NCBI GenBank assembly: GCA_036395115.1
Contig: DASWDU010000028.1
Coordinates: 1-59,827, forward strand
Length of the DNA: 59,827 bases
Direction: 5' to 3'
From: Thermoplasmata archaeon
GTDB lineage: Archaea; Thermoplasmatota; Thermoplasmata; RBG-16-68-12
Each line of letters opens with the position of its first letter. Position 1 is the first letter of the stretch. The notes under the pieces are model-generated. The model made no database searches. It had not been told where the DNA came from and saw only the letters and a list, made by a program, of their open reading frames with translations. The position numbers and the translations under genes are program-made. Positions 16,626 to 25,441 of the stretch are shown here, in pieces.

Positions 16626-17606
16626 CTATCGGTTCACGGACGACATGTCGGCGTAGCGGTCCCCGGCGGCGGCCCCTTTCGGGAATGCCGCGTCAATCCG
16701 TTCGAGGTCCGACCGCGTGAGGTGCACGTCGACGGCGCGGACGTTCTCCTCGAGATACCTGCGCTGCTTCGTCCCGGGGATCGGGACGATGTCGTCCCCC
16801 TGGCGCAGGAGCCAGGCGAGTGCCAGCTGCCCCGAGGTCACCCGTTTCTCCGCCGCAATTTCGCGGATCCGCTCGACGAGTTCTTGGTTCCGGTGGAAGT
16901 TGTCACGTTGAAAGCGAGGAAGGGACCGTCGGAAGTCGTCGGCGTCGAGTTCGTCCGGAGATTGAATCGTCCCCGTGAAGAATCCGCGGCCTAGAGGACT
17001 GAACGCGACGAACCCGATGCCGAGCTCCCGCACGGTGGACAGGATCTCCCCTTCCGGGTCGCGGGTCCAGAGCGAATACTCGGATTGGAGCGCCGAAATC
17101 GGATGGACCGCATGGGCCCGCCGGATCGTCTTCGACGACGCCTCAGAGAGGCCCAGGTATCGAACCTTGCCCTCGTCGACGAGCTCGGCCATGGCGGCGA
17201 CCGTCTCCTCGATCGGCGTCTTCGGGTCGACCCGGTGGAGGTAATAGAGGTCGATCGTGTCGACGCCAAGCCGCTCGAGCGAAGCGTGACACGCCTCTCG
17301 GACGTGCGCCGGGCTGCCGTCCAGGCTGCGGCTGCCTGGTTCGCTTGAGCGAACGAGGCCGAATTTCGTGGCCAACACGACCTCGTCGCGGCGGCCCGCA
17401 ATCGCCCGGCCAACGAGCTTCTCGTTCGTGAAGGGACCATACACGTCGGCGGTATCGAGAAAATTCACCCCGAGCTCCAGCGCACGATGAATCGTGTGGA
17501 TCGCCTCGGCCTCGTCCGGCTGTCCGTAGACCTTGGACATGCCCATGCAGCCCAACCCGATTTCGGAGACCTTGAGGCCTTGCCGTCCCAGCGTGCGCGT
17601 TTTCAT
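16626..17606 (-). CDS. Aldo/keto reductase (AKR13-like)
   Basis: 326 residues, TIM-barrel NADPH-dependent carbonyl reductase. The catalytic tetrad is visible: Asp51 and Tyr56 (FLDTADVYG), Lys81 (VVLATKFG) and His124 (YYLHRVDP). The GLGCMGMS opening and [11 protein letters not shown] resemble the YakC/pyridoxal reductase group. The cofactor site is [15 protein letters not shown]. Substrate unknown. ATG 17606; the aconitase gene follows on the same strand. Confidence 0.92.
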   Translation of the reverse strand: MKTRTLGRQGLKVSEIGLGCMGMSKVYGQPDEAEAIHTIHRALELGVNFLDTADVYGPFTNEKLVGRAIAGRRDEVVLATKFGLVRSSEPGSRSLDGSPAHVREACHASLERLGVDTIDLYYLHRVDPKTPIEETVAAMAELVDEGKVRYLGLSEASSKTIRRAHAVHPISALQSEYSLWTRDPEGEILSTVRELGIGFVAFSPLGRGFFTGTIQSPDELDADDFRRSLPRFQRDNFHRNQELVERIREIAAEKRVTSGQLALAWLLRQGDDIVPIPGTKQRRYLEENVRAVDVHLTRSDLERIDAAFPKGAAAGDRYADMSSVNR

Positions 17607-17690
17607 GACTCGTAGCCCCCTATGAAGGTCCGCCGAAAAGCCGCCGTTTGGGAAAAGGTTGACGCCGCTCGTGACGTGCGCGCGGGAAAC

Positions 17691-17728
17691 CGTTCATCGA
17701 TCCGAACAAGGAGATCCCGAAATCGTAG
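17691..17728 (+). repeat. 38-nt coding-like repeat, copy 1
   Basis: Reads [11 protein letters not shown] then stop (TAG). It matches 19582-19619, where the same frame reads FVDPKKEIPKS then stop (TGA). Half of the differences fall at synonymous third positions, which suggests a once-coding 3' end. An in-frame stop lies about 20 bases upstream, so no intact gene is present. It lies 85 bp upstream of an aldo/keto reductase gene, in antisense orientation. Confidence 0.5.
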
Positions 17729-17743
17729 GCCGAGCGTCTCCGG

Positions 17744-18472
17744 TCACTCGCCGCCCGAGACGAAGACCGTCTCCGCGGTCACGAAATCGTTCTCGATGAG
17801 GAACCGGACCACGTGGGCGATCTCTTCTGGCTTTGCCATGCGGCCGAGCGGGATGTGCGCCACCCGTTCCGCGAGGTTCGGAATCCCCCGTCGGACCATT
17901 TCCGTGTCCGTGAGGCCCGGGGCGACCGCGGCGACCCGGACGTTGGCGTGCGCCACCTCGAGGCCCAGCGCCCGCGTGAGCCCGAGGAGCGCCGCCTTTG
18001 CGGCCGCGTAGTGGGCGCGGCCCGGACCGGGCGGACGCACCGCCGCGAATGAGGCGATGTTCACGATGACCCCTCGCTTTCGTTCGATCATCGTCGGCAG
18101 CACGTGGCGGATCATGTTGAACGCGCCGAAGACGTGGACGCGGAAGATGGACTCCCAGTCCCGTGGTTCCATCACCGCGGCCTTCTTGAGCTCGAAGATC
18201 CCCGCGTTGTTCACCAAGACATCGACGGGTCCGAATCGCTCGACGGCGGACCGCACGATCGTCCGACACGCATCGAAGTCTCCGACGTCCCCCGCGGCGA
18301 CGAGCACCGGGCCTCGGGCCTGGAGCTCCTTCGCGACGCCCAGCAAGCCCTCGCTTTCCTTCCGCGCGTTCACGACGACCTTCGCGCCATGCTCGGCCAG
18401 CAACGAGGCGGTCGCTCGCCCGATGCCGCGCGAGGCTCCCGTGACGATCGCGACCGAATCACGGATCTCCAT
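17744..18472 (-). CDS. Short-chain dehydrogenase/reductase
   Basis: 242 residues, classical SDR. NAD(P)-binding TGASRGIG at 11-18, NNAG at 88-91, catalytic Ser141 (VNIAS), Tyr155 and Lys159 (HYAAAK). ATG 18472 follows gggagagg and sits at the family's normal start. Substrate unknown; FabG-like reductases and sugar or polyol dehydrogenases share this pattern. It faces the same way as the aldo/keto reductase. Confidence 0.93.
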   Translation of the reverse strand: MEIRDSVAIVTGASRGIGRATASLLAEHGAKVVVNARKESEGLLGVAKELQARGPVLVAAGDVGDFDACRTIVRSAVERFGPVDVLVNNAGIFELKKAAVMEPRDWESIFRVHVFGAFNMIRHVLPTMIERKRGVIVNIASFAAVRPPGPGRAHYAAAKAALLGLTRALGLEVAHANVRVAAVAPGLTDTEMVRRGIPNLAERVAHIPLGRMAKPEEIAHVVRFLIENDFVTAETVFVSGGE

Positions 18473-18512
18473 CGGCCTCTCCCCTGCAGACCGGAATCGG
18501 GCCGGGTACTTC

Positions 18513-18530
18513 AACCCCCCTCAAGGGGGT
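18513..18530. promoter_or_regulatory. GC-rich inverted repeat upstream of SDR
   Basis: accccc and gggggt arms around ctcaa, just upstream of the SDR start and between it and the DDAH-like gene. It may be a hairpin ending the DDAH-like transcript or an operator. The sequence alone does not decide. Confidence 0.3.
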
Positions 18531-18606
18531 CGTCCGATGGCGCAAAGGCGCGGACCCCACCGCCTGGATAGACTGCCTCGAGACGCCCCCTCCCGTGCTT
18601 GAGATG

Positions 18607-19449
18607 TCAACGAGCTCGGAGGATGGGGCGGGTCAGACAGGTCGCGCCACCTTCCGCTTTCAGCGAGATCTCGTTCCCCCGGTATGTGCGCACGCGGCAC
18701 CCGGCGTCTTCGAGCAGTCGCCTCGTGATCGGATTGCCTTCGAGAGTGATGCAGTCCCGCGGGGCCACCGCGAGCACGTTGGGAGCCATCGTCTCGAACT
18801 CGTGCTCGGGCACGTCGATGAAGTCGAATCCCCTCTCTCGGAGGTCCGTCCAGAACGGCACCGGCAGCAGGCGCCGGTAGACGACCGCGAGGTCCTCGTC
18901 GACGAGGCTAATCAGGGACATTAAATGGAGGCACGCGTCCGGTCCTCGGTGGTAGGGAAGCGGGACCGGCTCGGTGCGTACGCCTGATTCGCCGAGGATC
19001 TCGCGAAGTTGCCGGAGCCCATCGGCGTTCGTGCGGAAGCCTCGTCCGACCGCGAGCACGTCGTGGTTCACCCAGAGGAGGTCACCGCCTTCTGCGGTGG
19101 CCGGGGCCCGCAGGCTCCCGACGATCGGCACGCCCTCCTTGGCGAGGGCCTTTCCGATCGACGCCTCCTCGCCTCGCCGGAGCTCCTTGCCCATCCGCAA
19201 CACGATCGCGCCTCGGTCCGTCACGATCGCGGGGTCGTGCACGAAGATCGCATCGGCCCGGCCCGGCTGCGGTTCGGCATCCCTGCGGACGTCGACGCCG
19301 GACGCACGCAACAGGGCCACGAGCCCGTCGTGTTCGTTCCGGGCGGCTTCCAGATTCGGCCGTGCCGTGTAGCCCCACGCCTTCGGATCCGCGACTGAGA
19401 ACGAATCGTCCGGTCGACGGACGAGAACAATTCGCAACGGGTCGGTCAT
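18607..19449 (-). CDS. Amidinotransferase-family hydrolase (DDAH-like)
   Basis: 280 residues of the guanidino-modifying superfamily. Motifs fit dimethylarginine dimethylaminohydrolase or related enzymes: AIFVHDPAIV, EGGD at 120-123, catalytic His175 in CLHLMSLISL and nucleophile Cys271 in EGGATCLT. Such enzymes convert methylated arginine (or a related guanidino compound) to citrulline or ornithine. ATG 19449 is chosen; an upstream in-frame start exists at 19476. No arginine-catabolism partner is adjacent. Confidence 0.85.
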   Translation of the reverse strand: MTDPLRIVLVRRPDDSFSVADPKAWGYTARPNLEAARNEHDGLVALLRASGVDVRRDAEPQPGRADAIFVHDPAIVTDRGAIVLRMGKELRRGEEASIGKALAKEGVPIVGSLRAPATAEGGDLLWVNHDVLAVGRGFRTNADGLRQLREILGESGVRTEPVPLPYHRGPDACLHLMSLISLVDEDLAVVYRRLLPVPFWTDLRERGFDFIDVPEHEFETMAPNVLAVAPRDCITLEGNPITRRLLEDAGCRVRTYRGNEISLKAEGGATCLTRPILRAR

Positions 19450-19581
19450 GCTCTGGGATCCGTAGGACGCGGTCACGGCTGTCCGGATGACGAAAACCTG
19501 CGGGGCTCTTACGCTTTCCTCCGCGGGGCCGGCTTGGCGGGACGGAGGTCAAACAAATCCTGGCGTTCCCGCGCAGGAGGT

Positions 19582-19619
19582 CGTTCGTCGACCCGAAGAA
19601 GGAGATTCCGAAGTCCTGA
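19582..19619 (+). repeat. 38-nt coding-like repeat, copy 2
   Basis: Partner of 17691-17728. Here it lies 42 bp upstream of the aldo/keto reductase start at 19662, in the sense direction. Both copies are therefore next to the 5' end of an aldo/keto reductase gene. Confidence 0.5.
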
Positions 19620-19661
19620 GGCGCTCAAGATTCAAGTAGCGCGCCCGCGGTCGCCGCCCGG

Positions 19662-20489
19662 ATGGCGCTCTCCCTCGACACCCGCGTCCCGCTGACCGAC
19701 GGGACGAAGATGCCGGCCCTCGGGCTCGGGGTGTGGCAGGCCGCATCCGGGAAGGAGACGCAGCGGGCGGTCGCGGCGGCGCTCGAGGCCGGCTACCGAC
19801 TGATCGACACGGCGAAGCTCTACGGGAACGAGCAGGACGTCGGCTTGGCGGTCCGTGCGAGCAAGATCCCGCGCGACGAGATCTTCATCACGACGAAATT
19901 GTGGAACACGGACCACGGATACGAGGCGGCGCTCCGGGCGTTCGAGCGAAGCCGGCGGGAGCTCGACGTCGGCTCAATCGACCTCTACCTCATCCACTGG
20001 CCCGTGCCGGAGCTGCGCCTGGAATCGTGGAAGGCGCTGCTCCAACTCAAGGAGAAGGGGCTGGCGCGGTCGATCGGTGTGAGCAACTACACGATTCGCC
20101 ACCTCGAGGCTCTCCTGGCGTCCTCGCCCAGCCCGCCGTCGGTGAACCAGGTCGAGTTCCATCCGTTCCTCTATCAATCGGATCTGCTCGCGTTCTGCCG
20201 GGGCCGCGACATCCAGCTCGAAGCCTACAGCCCGCTCACCCGCGGACATCGACTCGACCATCCCGTAATCAGGGCCCTCGCCGCAGAATACGGACAAACG
20301 CCCGCCCAAGTCCTGATCCGTTGGGGACTCCAGCATGGCCTCGTCGTGATCCCGAAGTCGGTCCGACCCGAACGGATCCGCGAGAACGCACAGGTCTTCG
20401 ATTTCGAGCTCTCGCGGGCCGCGATGGCGCGCCTCGACGCGCTCGACGAGGGGTCCCATGTCGACTGGGACCCGGACGACCAGCCGTAG
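19662..20489 (+). CDS. Aldo/keto reductase (AKR5/DkgA-like)
   Basis: 275 residues with the canonical AKR tetrad: Asp49 and Tyr54 (LIDTAKLYGNE), Lys79 (FITTKLW), His112 (LIHWPVP). Further signatures are IGVSNYTIRHLE and the cofactor loop VVIPKSVRPERIREN. Closest in pattern to 2,5-diketo-D-gluconate reductases. Probably reduces aldehydes or keto-sugars with NADPH. ATG 19662. Confidence 0.93.
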   Translation: MALSLDTRVPLTDGTKMPALGLGVWQAASGKETQRAVAAALEAGYRLIDTAKLYGNEQDVGLAVRASKIPRDEIFITTKLWNTDHGYEAALRAFERSRRELDVGSIDLYLIHWPVPELRLESWKALLQLKEKGLARSIGVSNYTIRHLEALLASSPSPPSVNQVEFHPFLYQSDLLAFCRGRDIQLEAYSPLTRGHRLDHPVIRALAAEYGQTPAQVLIRWGLQHGLVVIPKSVRPERIRENAQVFDFELSRAAMARLDALDEGSHVDWDPDDQP

Positions 20490-20536
20490 CGGCTCGACGA
20501 GCAGGCTTTACGCGTCGCGGCCGTTCCCGGGGCGTG

Positions 20537-21349
20537 GTGCGCCGACGGTACGAGCTGCCCGGAGACCTGGAACCGGCCTCCCTCGAGACGCGACGCGCAT
20601 TCTATCGCGATCGGATGGACTACGGGGCGGCGGAGCGCTGGATGGCCCGGCCCCCCGGAGACCGGGCATACGCGCTCATCGTGGGCCGTCATTCGGGGAT
20701 CTACCCGCGGCGCTTCCGGTCCCTGAAGAACGTGCCGCTCATCGTGGACGACGTGCGGGGCCCGAGGGGCTTGCGTCCGTTCCTGACGAAGTACCTGCCC
20801 GAAGGCGTGTACTACGACCGGAATGTCTATTCCTCTCTGGTCGACGCACGCGAGGCGGGCATCGACTATGCGCATGCGTGGCGCAGCCGCTACTTTCTCG
20901 GCCAGGAGCTCGCCTTCGACCTCGATCCGGAGAACCTCGACTGTCCCGTCCACGGCGACATCGCGGAGAAGATGAGGCGCGGGCAAGGCCTGTCGTTCTG
21001 CGATTGGGAGTTCGAGGAAGTGCGGCGGCAGGCGGCGGAACTCCACGATGAGTTGTCGCGGCGATGGACCCGCCTCCGCGTCGTCTACTCGGGACGGGGC
21101 TTCCACATCCACGTCTTCGATGCGGACGGCTTCCGCCTGAGTCGGAAGGAGCGGGGGACGATTGCGCGGCGCGTCGCCCGGAGATACGCAGTCGACGAAT
21201 GGGTCACCTCGGGAGAGATGCGGCTCATCCGTCTGCCCTATTCCCTCCACGGGATGGTCTCTCGAATCGTGGTCCCCGTGGATCGCTCCCGTCTGGAACG
21301 GTTCCGTTATGACGACCCTCGGGCCCGACCCCGCAGCGCGCGTCCCTGA
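20537..21349 (+). CDS. DNA primase small subunit (PriS)-like protein
   Basis: About 270 residues from GTG 20537 (GTG 20534 is equally possible), short for archaeal PriS. The AEP active site is recognisable: DLD at 128-130 (ELAFDLDPE), SGRGFHIHVFD with His190/His192, and the RLIRLPYSLHGM segment. A possible zinc site has Cys136, His139 and Cys155. The enzyme would make primers for replication or act in repair. Whether it is the main PriS or a shorter paralogue cannot be told without the rest of the genome; PriL is not in this window. Confidence 0.75.
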   Translation: MRRRYELPGDLEPASLETRRAFYRDRMDYGAAERWMARPPGDRAYALIVGRHSGIYPRRFRSLKNVPLIVDDVRGPRGLRPFLTKYLPEGVYYDRNVYSSLVDAREAGIDYAHAWRSRYFLGQELAFDLDPENLDCPVHGDIAEKMRRGQGLSFCDWEFEEVRRQAAELHDELSRRWTRLRVVYSGRGFHIHVFDADGFRLSRKERGTIARRVARRYAVDEWVTSGEMRLIRLPYSLHGMVSRIVVPVDRSRLERFRYDDPRARPRSARP

Positions 21350-21442
21350 CTACTTCTTTGCCCGAAGTTCTTTGCGGCCCGCGTAGTAGGCCTTCTTCTT
21401 CGCCGCCTTCTTCCCGGCCTTCTTCCGCTTCTTCTGCGCCAT
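21350..21442 (-). CDS. Tiny lysine/alanine-rich basic protein (30 aa)
   Basis: ATG 21442 to the stop at 21350: MAQKKRKKAGKKAAKKKAYY then AGRKELRAKK. Fourteen of 30 residues are lysine or arginine, as in histone-H1-like tails or very small nucleic-acid-binding proteins. It ends exactly one base after the primase-like gene, tail to tail. There is no clear ribosome binding site, so translation is uncertain. Confidence 0.4.
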   Translation of the reverse strand: MAQKKRKKAGKKAAKKKAYYAGRKELRAKK

Positions 21443-21540
21443 CGGCACCGCATGGCCCACGGTGGATTGAAACCTTTGCGCCTCGGGTCGCAAACATTGT
21501 ATCCCACGGCGATCTTCGGTTTTCCGAGGAGTCCGGAGGA

Positions 21541-21882
21541 GTGCGAACGGCTGCCACGGCCTTCGATCCACTCGAGCCCTTTGCGAACAAGGAACGCTTA
21601 GACGAACTGGTCGAGGAGCTCGGAAAGTTCCGGTACAAGCTCTATGGCTCGATCCCGATCCGATTCCACCGAGGAGGGCCGACGAAGTACGAGTTCGATT
21701 TGAACCTCGGGGTGGTCCACTTCACGGAACAGGACTTTCAGAAGCTCAGCGAACTCTTTCAGCGGCTCAACAAGAAGTGGGGCGCGCGGATGACGTTCTG
21801 CGTCTACCCGTCGAAGGAGAAGGCGAGGGACATGATCCTCAACGTCCGCGGATCGCCACGTGCGCCCTCGGAGATCGACTGA
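21541..21882 (+). CDS. Conserved-looking small protein of unknown function
   Basis: 113 residues with a balanced alpha/beta composition: LDELVEELGKFRYKLYGSIP, RFHRGGPTKYEFDLNLGVVHFTEQDF, then LSELFQRLNKKWGARMTFCVYPS. No known motif is seen. GTG 21541 has ggagga directly next to it, too close to be an ordinary Shine-Dalgarno, so the start is unsure. Probably a lineage-specific archaeal protein. Confidence 0.55.
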   Translation: MRTAATAFDPLEPFANKERLDELVEELGKFRYKLYGSIPIRFHRGGPTKYEFDLNLGVVHFTEQDFQKLSELFQRLNKKWGARMTFCVYPSKEKARDMILNVRGSPRAPSEID

Positions 21883-21906
21883 GGCGACCGTCAAGTCCGT
21901 CTGGGC

Positions 21907-22290
21907 CTACGATTCGGGAACGTACGCGATTCCTTGGATCTCCACCTTCATCCCGAAGAGCAGGTCCGCTCGCACGGTCGCCCGGGCGGGTCTCGGTTCC
22001 CGCGGGAAGAACGTCGCGTACACCTCGTTCATCGCCGCGAATTCTCCGAGGTCCTTCAGATAGACCGTCGTCGAGAGGACGTGGTCCATTCCAGATCCGG
22101 CCGCCGCCACGACGCCTCGGAAGTTCTCGAGCGTCCGTCGCGTCTGTTCTCGGATGTCGCCGTCGACCACCTTTCCGTCGGGCCCGAGCGGCCCTTGCCC
22201 CGCGACGAAAACGAGATCCCGCCACCGCACGCCCCAAGAGAACGGGAGCCCCATCGCGGGCAGGTCCGTCCGCACCGCCTCATGCGTCAT
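21907..22290 (-). CDS. RidA/YjgF family enamine-imine deaminase
   Basis: 127 residues, the usual RidA length. Typical features: GVRWRDLVFVAGQGPLGPDG, a central helix with REQTRRTLENFRGVVAAAG, the TTVYLKDLGEFAAMNEVYATFF signature and ARATVRADLLFGMKVEIQGIA, with the arginine that binds the substrate carboxylate (PARATV). RidA hydrolyses reactive 2-aminoacrylate and similar imines. ATG 22290. Confidence 0.92.
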   Translation of the reverse strand: MTHEAVRTDLPAMGLPFSWGVRWRDLVFVAGQGPLGPDGKVVDGDIREQTRRTLENFRGVVAAAGSGMDHVLSTTVYLKDLGEFAAMNEVYATFFPREPRPARATVRADLLFGMKVEIQGIAYVPES

Positions 22291-22437
22291 GGCCGGCGTA
22301 TCCGCGTCGACGGGGATAGGGATTCCGTCGTGTCCGCGAGCAACCGCCAGCAGCGTCGGCTTTTTTGGCCGGATTCCGATGACGGGTTCGATGTCGCAAT
22401 CCGCGTCGGGATTGGTCGCGTTCCGAGGGTTCCGTCC

Positions 22438-22962
22438 TTGACCTATCTGAAGAGCGTGAAGCGCGGATGGTCGGAGGGGGCGGTTCAGCAGAGCATCCGA
22501 CGGATCGTGGGCGAGAACGTGCTGTGCTCGATGTCGACGATTCGACCTCGGAACGGGGCGCACATCAACACCGCGTACTTCTGTTATTCCCCCGCAATGG
22601 AAATCTTCTTCCTTTCGGACGCCAGCTCGACGCACTGCCGCAACCTCGATCGGAATCCGTCGATGGCCGTGGCGGTGTTCCGCTCGACGCAGGTTTGGGG
22701 CAGGCCCGACCGCGGACTCCAGCTCTTCGGAACGTGCCATCAGGCTGTGGGTCCCCTTGCGCGGCGGGCGGAACGGCTTTACGGCCAGCGGTTCCCCCGC
22801 TACGCCCGAAACGTCGCGATGACATCCGGCGCGTCGAAGCGCGGGGCCGATCAGCTTCGGTCCTATCGCTTTTATCGGTTCGTGCCGAGGACGGTCAAGA
22901 TCCTGGACGAACGGGTGTTCGGGGGCGCCGTGTTCGTGATCGTGTCGGTGCCGAAGCCATGA
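22438..22962 (+). CDS. Pyridoxamine 5'-phosphate oxidase-like protein
   Basis: 174 residues of the split-barrel FMN-binding family: the N-terminal AVQQSIRRIVGENVLCSMST, AHINTAYFCYSPAMEIFFLSD, then NPSMAVAVF and RGLQLFGTCHQA. Probably an FMN- or F420-dependent oxidoreductase rather than true PdxH. TTG 22438 is chosen because gaggg lies nine bases upstream and the frame starts at the family's first helix; no ATG occurs before the conserved core. Confidence 0.75.
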   Translation: MTYLKSVKRGWSEGAVQQSIRRIVGENVLCSMSTIRPRNGAHINTAYFCYSPAMEIFFLSDASSTHCRNLDRNPSMAVAVFRSTQVWGRPDRGLQLFGTCHQAVGPLARRAERLYGQRFPRYARNVAMTSGASKRGADQLRSYRFYRFVPRTVKILDERVFGGAVFVIVSVPKP

Positions 22963-22977
22963 GGTCGGGCGTTCACG

Positions 22978-23913
22978 TCATATCGATTCGCCGAGGCGCT
23001 TCAGGACGAGCATCGCGCGCAGCGTGACCATCTTGCTCGGTTCTCCCGGTTTCTCGAGCGCGAACGGAGTCGGCAGACCTTTCGTGTACCACTTGGCCAC
23101 TTTGGCATCGAGGTCGGGATGGACCGCGTCGAGGTTCCATCGGCCGTCCGCCCGCCGCTTCTCTTTGAGGAGCGACACGGCGGCGCGCATGCGCGGATCT
23201 GCGCCGTAGCCGAGGGAGGTCATGAAGTCAAGGCCGACCAGGATGTCGTAGTAGTAGTGGATCGGATAGTGGAAGCGATACCAGGGCTCGTAGCGGGAAC
23301 CCTGCTTGTGCAGCTCCCGCTGAAGGTAGAACTCGGCCGCGTCCTCGACCGCGCGCTTCATCCCCTCTGTCCACTTCTCCCTCGGGTAGGCGGCGAAGGC
23401 GCTCATCCCCTCCCACGAGTCCAGGTTGCGGCCGCTCCCGAAGCAGCTCCAGCCGCCGTTCTTGTCTCGATGCTGGACGAGCCACTCGAGGGCGCTTCGG
23501 ACCTTCGGGTGGTCCGCGTAGCCGAACTTCACGAGGGCACGGGCCGTGTTCCCGACGACGCACAGGTGGCTCGCCTTCGCGCCGTCCATGGAGAATCCGC
23601 CATCGTCCTTCGCGAACCGCTCGATCCACAGCTCGCACGCCGCGCGGGTTCGAGGCTCTTCTTTCGTGAGGCCGAGGTCCGAGAGGATCAGCAGCATCCA
23701 GTTCGTGGACAGGTACTTCGGGCGGTACAGGCTCTCGTCGTTGATCCAGAATCCTCCCGGTCGCTGTGCCGCGAGGATGTCCGCCGCCCACCCCTTCCGA
23801 GGGATGGCCTCCTTCGCGCCGCTCGCGTCAGGATCATCTTCCGGCCGCTCGAGCAGTTGCGTGAGCGCCAGATACCGCACGGAGGGCTGGTCCTCCTCCA
23901 GGAGCCAGGCCAA
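22978..23913 (-). CDS. Prenyltransferase/squalene-cyclase-fold repeat protein
   Basis: 311 residues made of alpha-alpha-toroid repeats of the squalene-oxidase/prenyltransferase superfamily. QW-like motifs are GGFWINDESLYRPKYLSTNW, GGFSMDGAKASHLCVVGNTA, NGGWSCFGSGRNLDSWEG and DGRWNLDAV. The DxDD or DCTAE catalytic motifs of true cyclases are not seen, so it may be a non-catalytic or unknown enzyme. The only available start is TTG 23913 (weak ggaagg upstream). It is common in archaea and bacteria as a hypothetical. Confidence 0.75.
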   Translation of the reverse strand: MAWLLEEDQPSVRYLALTQLLERPEDDPDASGAKEAIPRKGWAADILAAQRPGGFWINDESLYRPKYLSTNWMLLILSDLGLTKEEPRTRAACELWIERFAKDDGGFSMDGAKASHLCVVGNTARALVKFGYADHPKVRSALEWLVQHRDKNGGWSCFGSGRNLDSWEGMSAFAAYPREKWTEGMKRAVEDAAEFYLQRELHKQGSRYEPWYRFHYPIHYYYDILVGLDFMTSLGYGADPRMRAAVSLLKEKRRADGRWNLDAVHPDLDAKVAKWYTKGLPTPFALEKPGEPSKMVTLRAMLVLKRLGESI

Positions 23914-23962
23914 TGCGCCTTCCGACGTCGCGGAGCCTCCCGTCGGAACGTGAGGCGTCTCG

Positions 23963-25261
23963 CTACTTCATTGTTGGCACGCGGTCGGTGAATCCCGTCT
24001 CGGGGGGATCGATGGGACTCAAGGCCGACGGCTCGACGCCGACGGGATCAAGCGGCCCGGGATCGTCCCGCCGAAACAAGTTCTCCCAGGACCGCCGCGC
24101 AATTCCGGCTGGTCGCCAGCCACGCGTGCGCGACTGCCAGGGCGGCCTCAAGAGCGATGCGTACAGTGTGGAAAGCCACCGCGCAACCTGCTTGATCCGT
24201 ACTCGTTCGTCGTTCGTTCCTGAAGGCGAGCCGTGGCCTCGCGGCCGTTCAGAGGCGCGGCGGCCGGTTCTCGTTCCGACCTCGGGATGGCTGCGGGCCG
24301 CTTCTGCCCCGGCAACAGCGGTCACGAGAGGAGTCTCCCCGAGCGCCAAGACATCGCTCCCGTTAATGTCAACGGATTGCAACGCGAGCCGAAGGGCGTC
24401 AACCATCGTCTCGGGGCTGCCGATGTCCAAGGCCACCTCGTCCGAACCGAGCCGGACGCCGATCACGGTCTCGCCCGCCACGATGAGTTCCTGGATCGCA
24501 TCCGTGAGTTGCAGCTCACCGTTCTTGCCGGGGGGGACGCTCGACAGGGCGTCAAAAATCCGGTCCGTGAAGACGTAGACCGGCATGATCGCGTGGTTGC
24601 TCTTCGGCGCCCGAGGTTTTTCCACCGCGGACGTGATTCTCAGGACTCCGTCTTCGAGGCGAATCCCCTCGAGCACCCCGTACGCCCTCGGATCCGGGAC
24701 GTCACGGAACAGGACCGTCGCCGCCGCGCGGTACTTTCGGTGCGCCGTTTCCAGCCGATGCAGGTATCGGTCCCCCGCCGACTGGATGAACGTGTCGGCC
24801 GCTTGGAGCAAAAAGTTCCCGCGGATGACGGGCCGGCCGAGGAGGACCGCATCCCCGAACCCCCGGGGTTCGGCCTGATTGAGGAACACGAGGTTCGAGG
24901 ATCGGATCTTCTCGTAGAATTCAGCGAGGCTCTTCCATGCCTTCCCGTCCTTGTCCAGGTACTCCAGCAACCCCGAATCCACGGAGAAGTGATCCTCGAT
25001 GGCCCGCTTGCCTCGTCCGACGACGATGTAGAAGCTACGGACTCCGGCCGCGTGGAGCTGCTCGAAGATCGCCTGGATCAACGGCTTCAGGATCAGGGAA
25101 CCATCCCGATCGGAGCAGATCATGGGGAACATTTCCTTCGGGATTTCTTTGGAGAACGGAAGGAGTCTCGTCCCCGCGCCGCCCGCGGTGATGAGCGCCT
25201 CGTGCCCATCGAGCCGTGAAGGGGTCGACAGCGTTGTTGGTTGGGAGTCCACGCGCGCCAC
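23963..25261 (-). CDS. GalU-like sugar-1-phosphate nucleotidyltransferase
   Basis: 432 residues. The first 300 or so form a UDP-glucose pyrophosphorylase-type domain: ALITAGGAGTRLLPFSKEIPKEM, the AEPRGFGDAVLLGRP loop, and EKPRAPKSNHAIMPVYVF. It would activate glucose-1-phosphate or a similar sugar with UTP or dTTP. The last 120 residues (from about RSHPEVGTRTGRRASERPRG) are low-complexity, basic and unlike the family; they may be a disordered tail or result from loss of the original stop. GTG 25261 follows gaggagg. It opens the glycan region. Confidence 0.85.
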   Translation of the reverse strand: MARVDSQPTTLSTPSRLDGHEALITAGGAGTRLLPFSKEIPKEMFPMICSDRDGSLILKPLIQAIFEQLHAAGVRSFYIVVGRGKRAIEDHFSVDSGLLEYLDKDGKAWKSLAEFYEKIRSSNLVFLNQAEPRGFGDAVLLGRPVIRGNFLLQAADTFIQSAGDRYLHRLETAHRKYRAAATVLFRDVPDPRAYGVLEGIRLEDGVLRITSAVEKPRAPKSNHAIMPVYVFTDRIFDALSSVPPGKNGELQLTDAIQELIVAGETVIGVRLGSDEVALDIGSPETMVDALRLALQSVDINGSDVLALGETPLVTAVAGAEAARSHPEVGTRTGRRASERPRGHGSPSGTNDERVRIKQVARWLSTLYASLLRPPWQSRTRGWRPAGIARRSWENLFRRDDPGPLDPVGVEPSALSPIDPPETGFTDRVPTMK

Positions 25262-25385
25262 CGAGTCCTCCTCAGACTTGGAGGGGTGTCAAAAGGATAT
25301 TCCGTCACGTTCTCGACATCCGTGACAGTTCGACTCTCTTTGAGCACATCCGAACACACGGCCCATATGACCCGCGCCTTTCTCC

Positions 25386-25393
25386 TATATAGA
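25386..25393 (+). promoter_or_regulatory. TATA box for first epimerase
   Basis: ctatatag. Transcription would begin near 25415, about 27 bp upstream of the conserved protein start at 25442, with a purine-rich aggggggac between. Confidence 0.6.
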
Positions 25394-25441
25394 ACGGGTC
25401 CCACGGACGGTCATCGAACCGTACGACCAGGGGGGACGTCG

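Noticed and set aside
25367-25441. ATG 25367 as the start of epimerase 1
   Set aside because: It would place the TATA box inside the coding sequence and add residues absent from the paralogue; kept only as an alternative.
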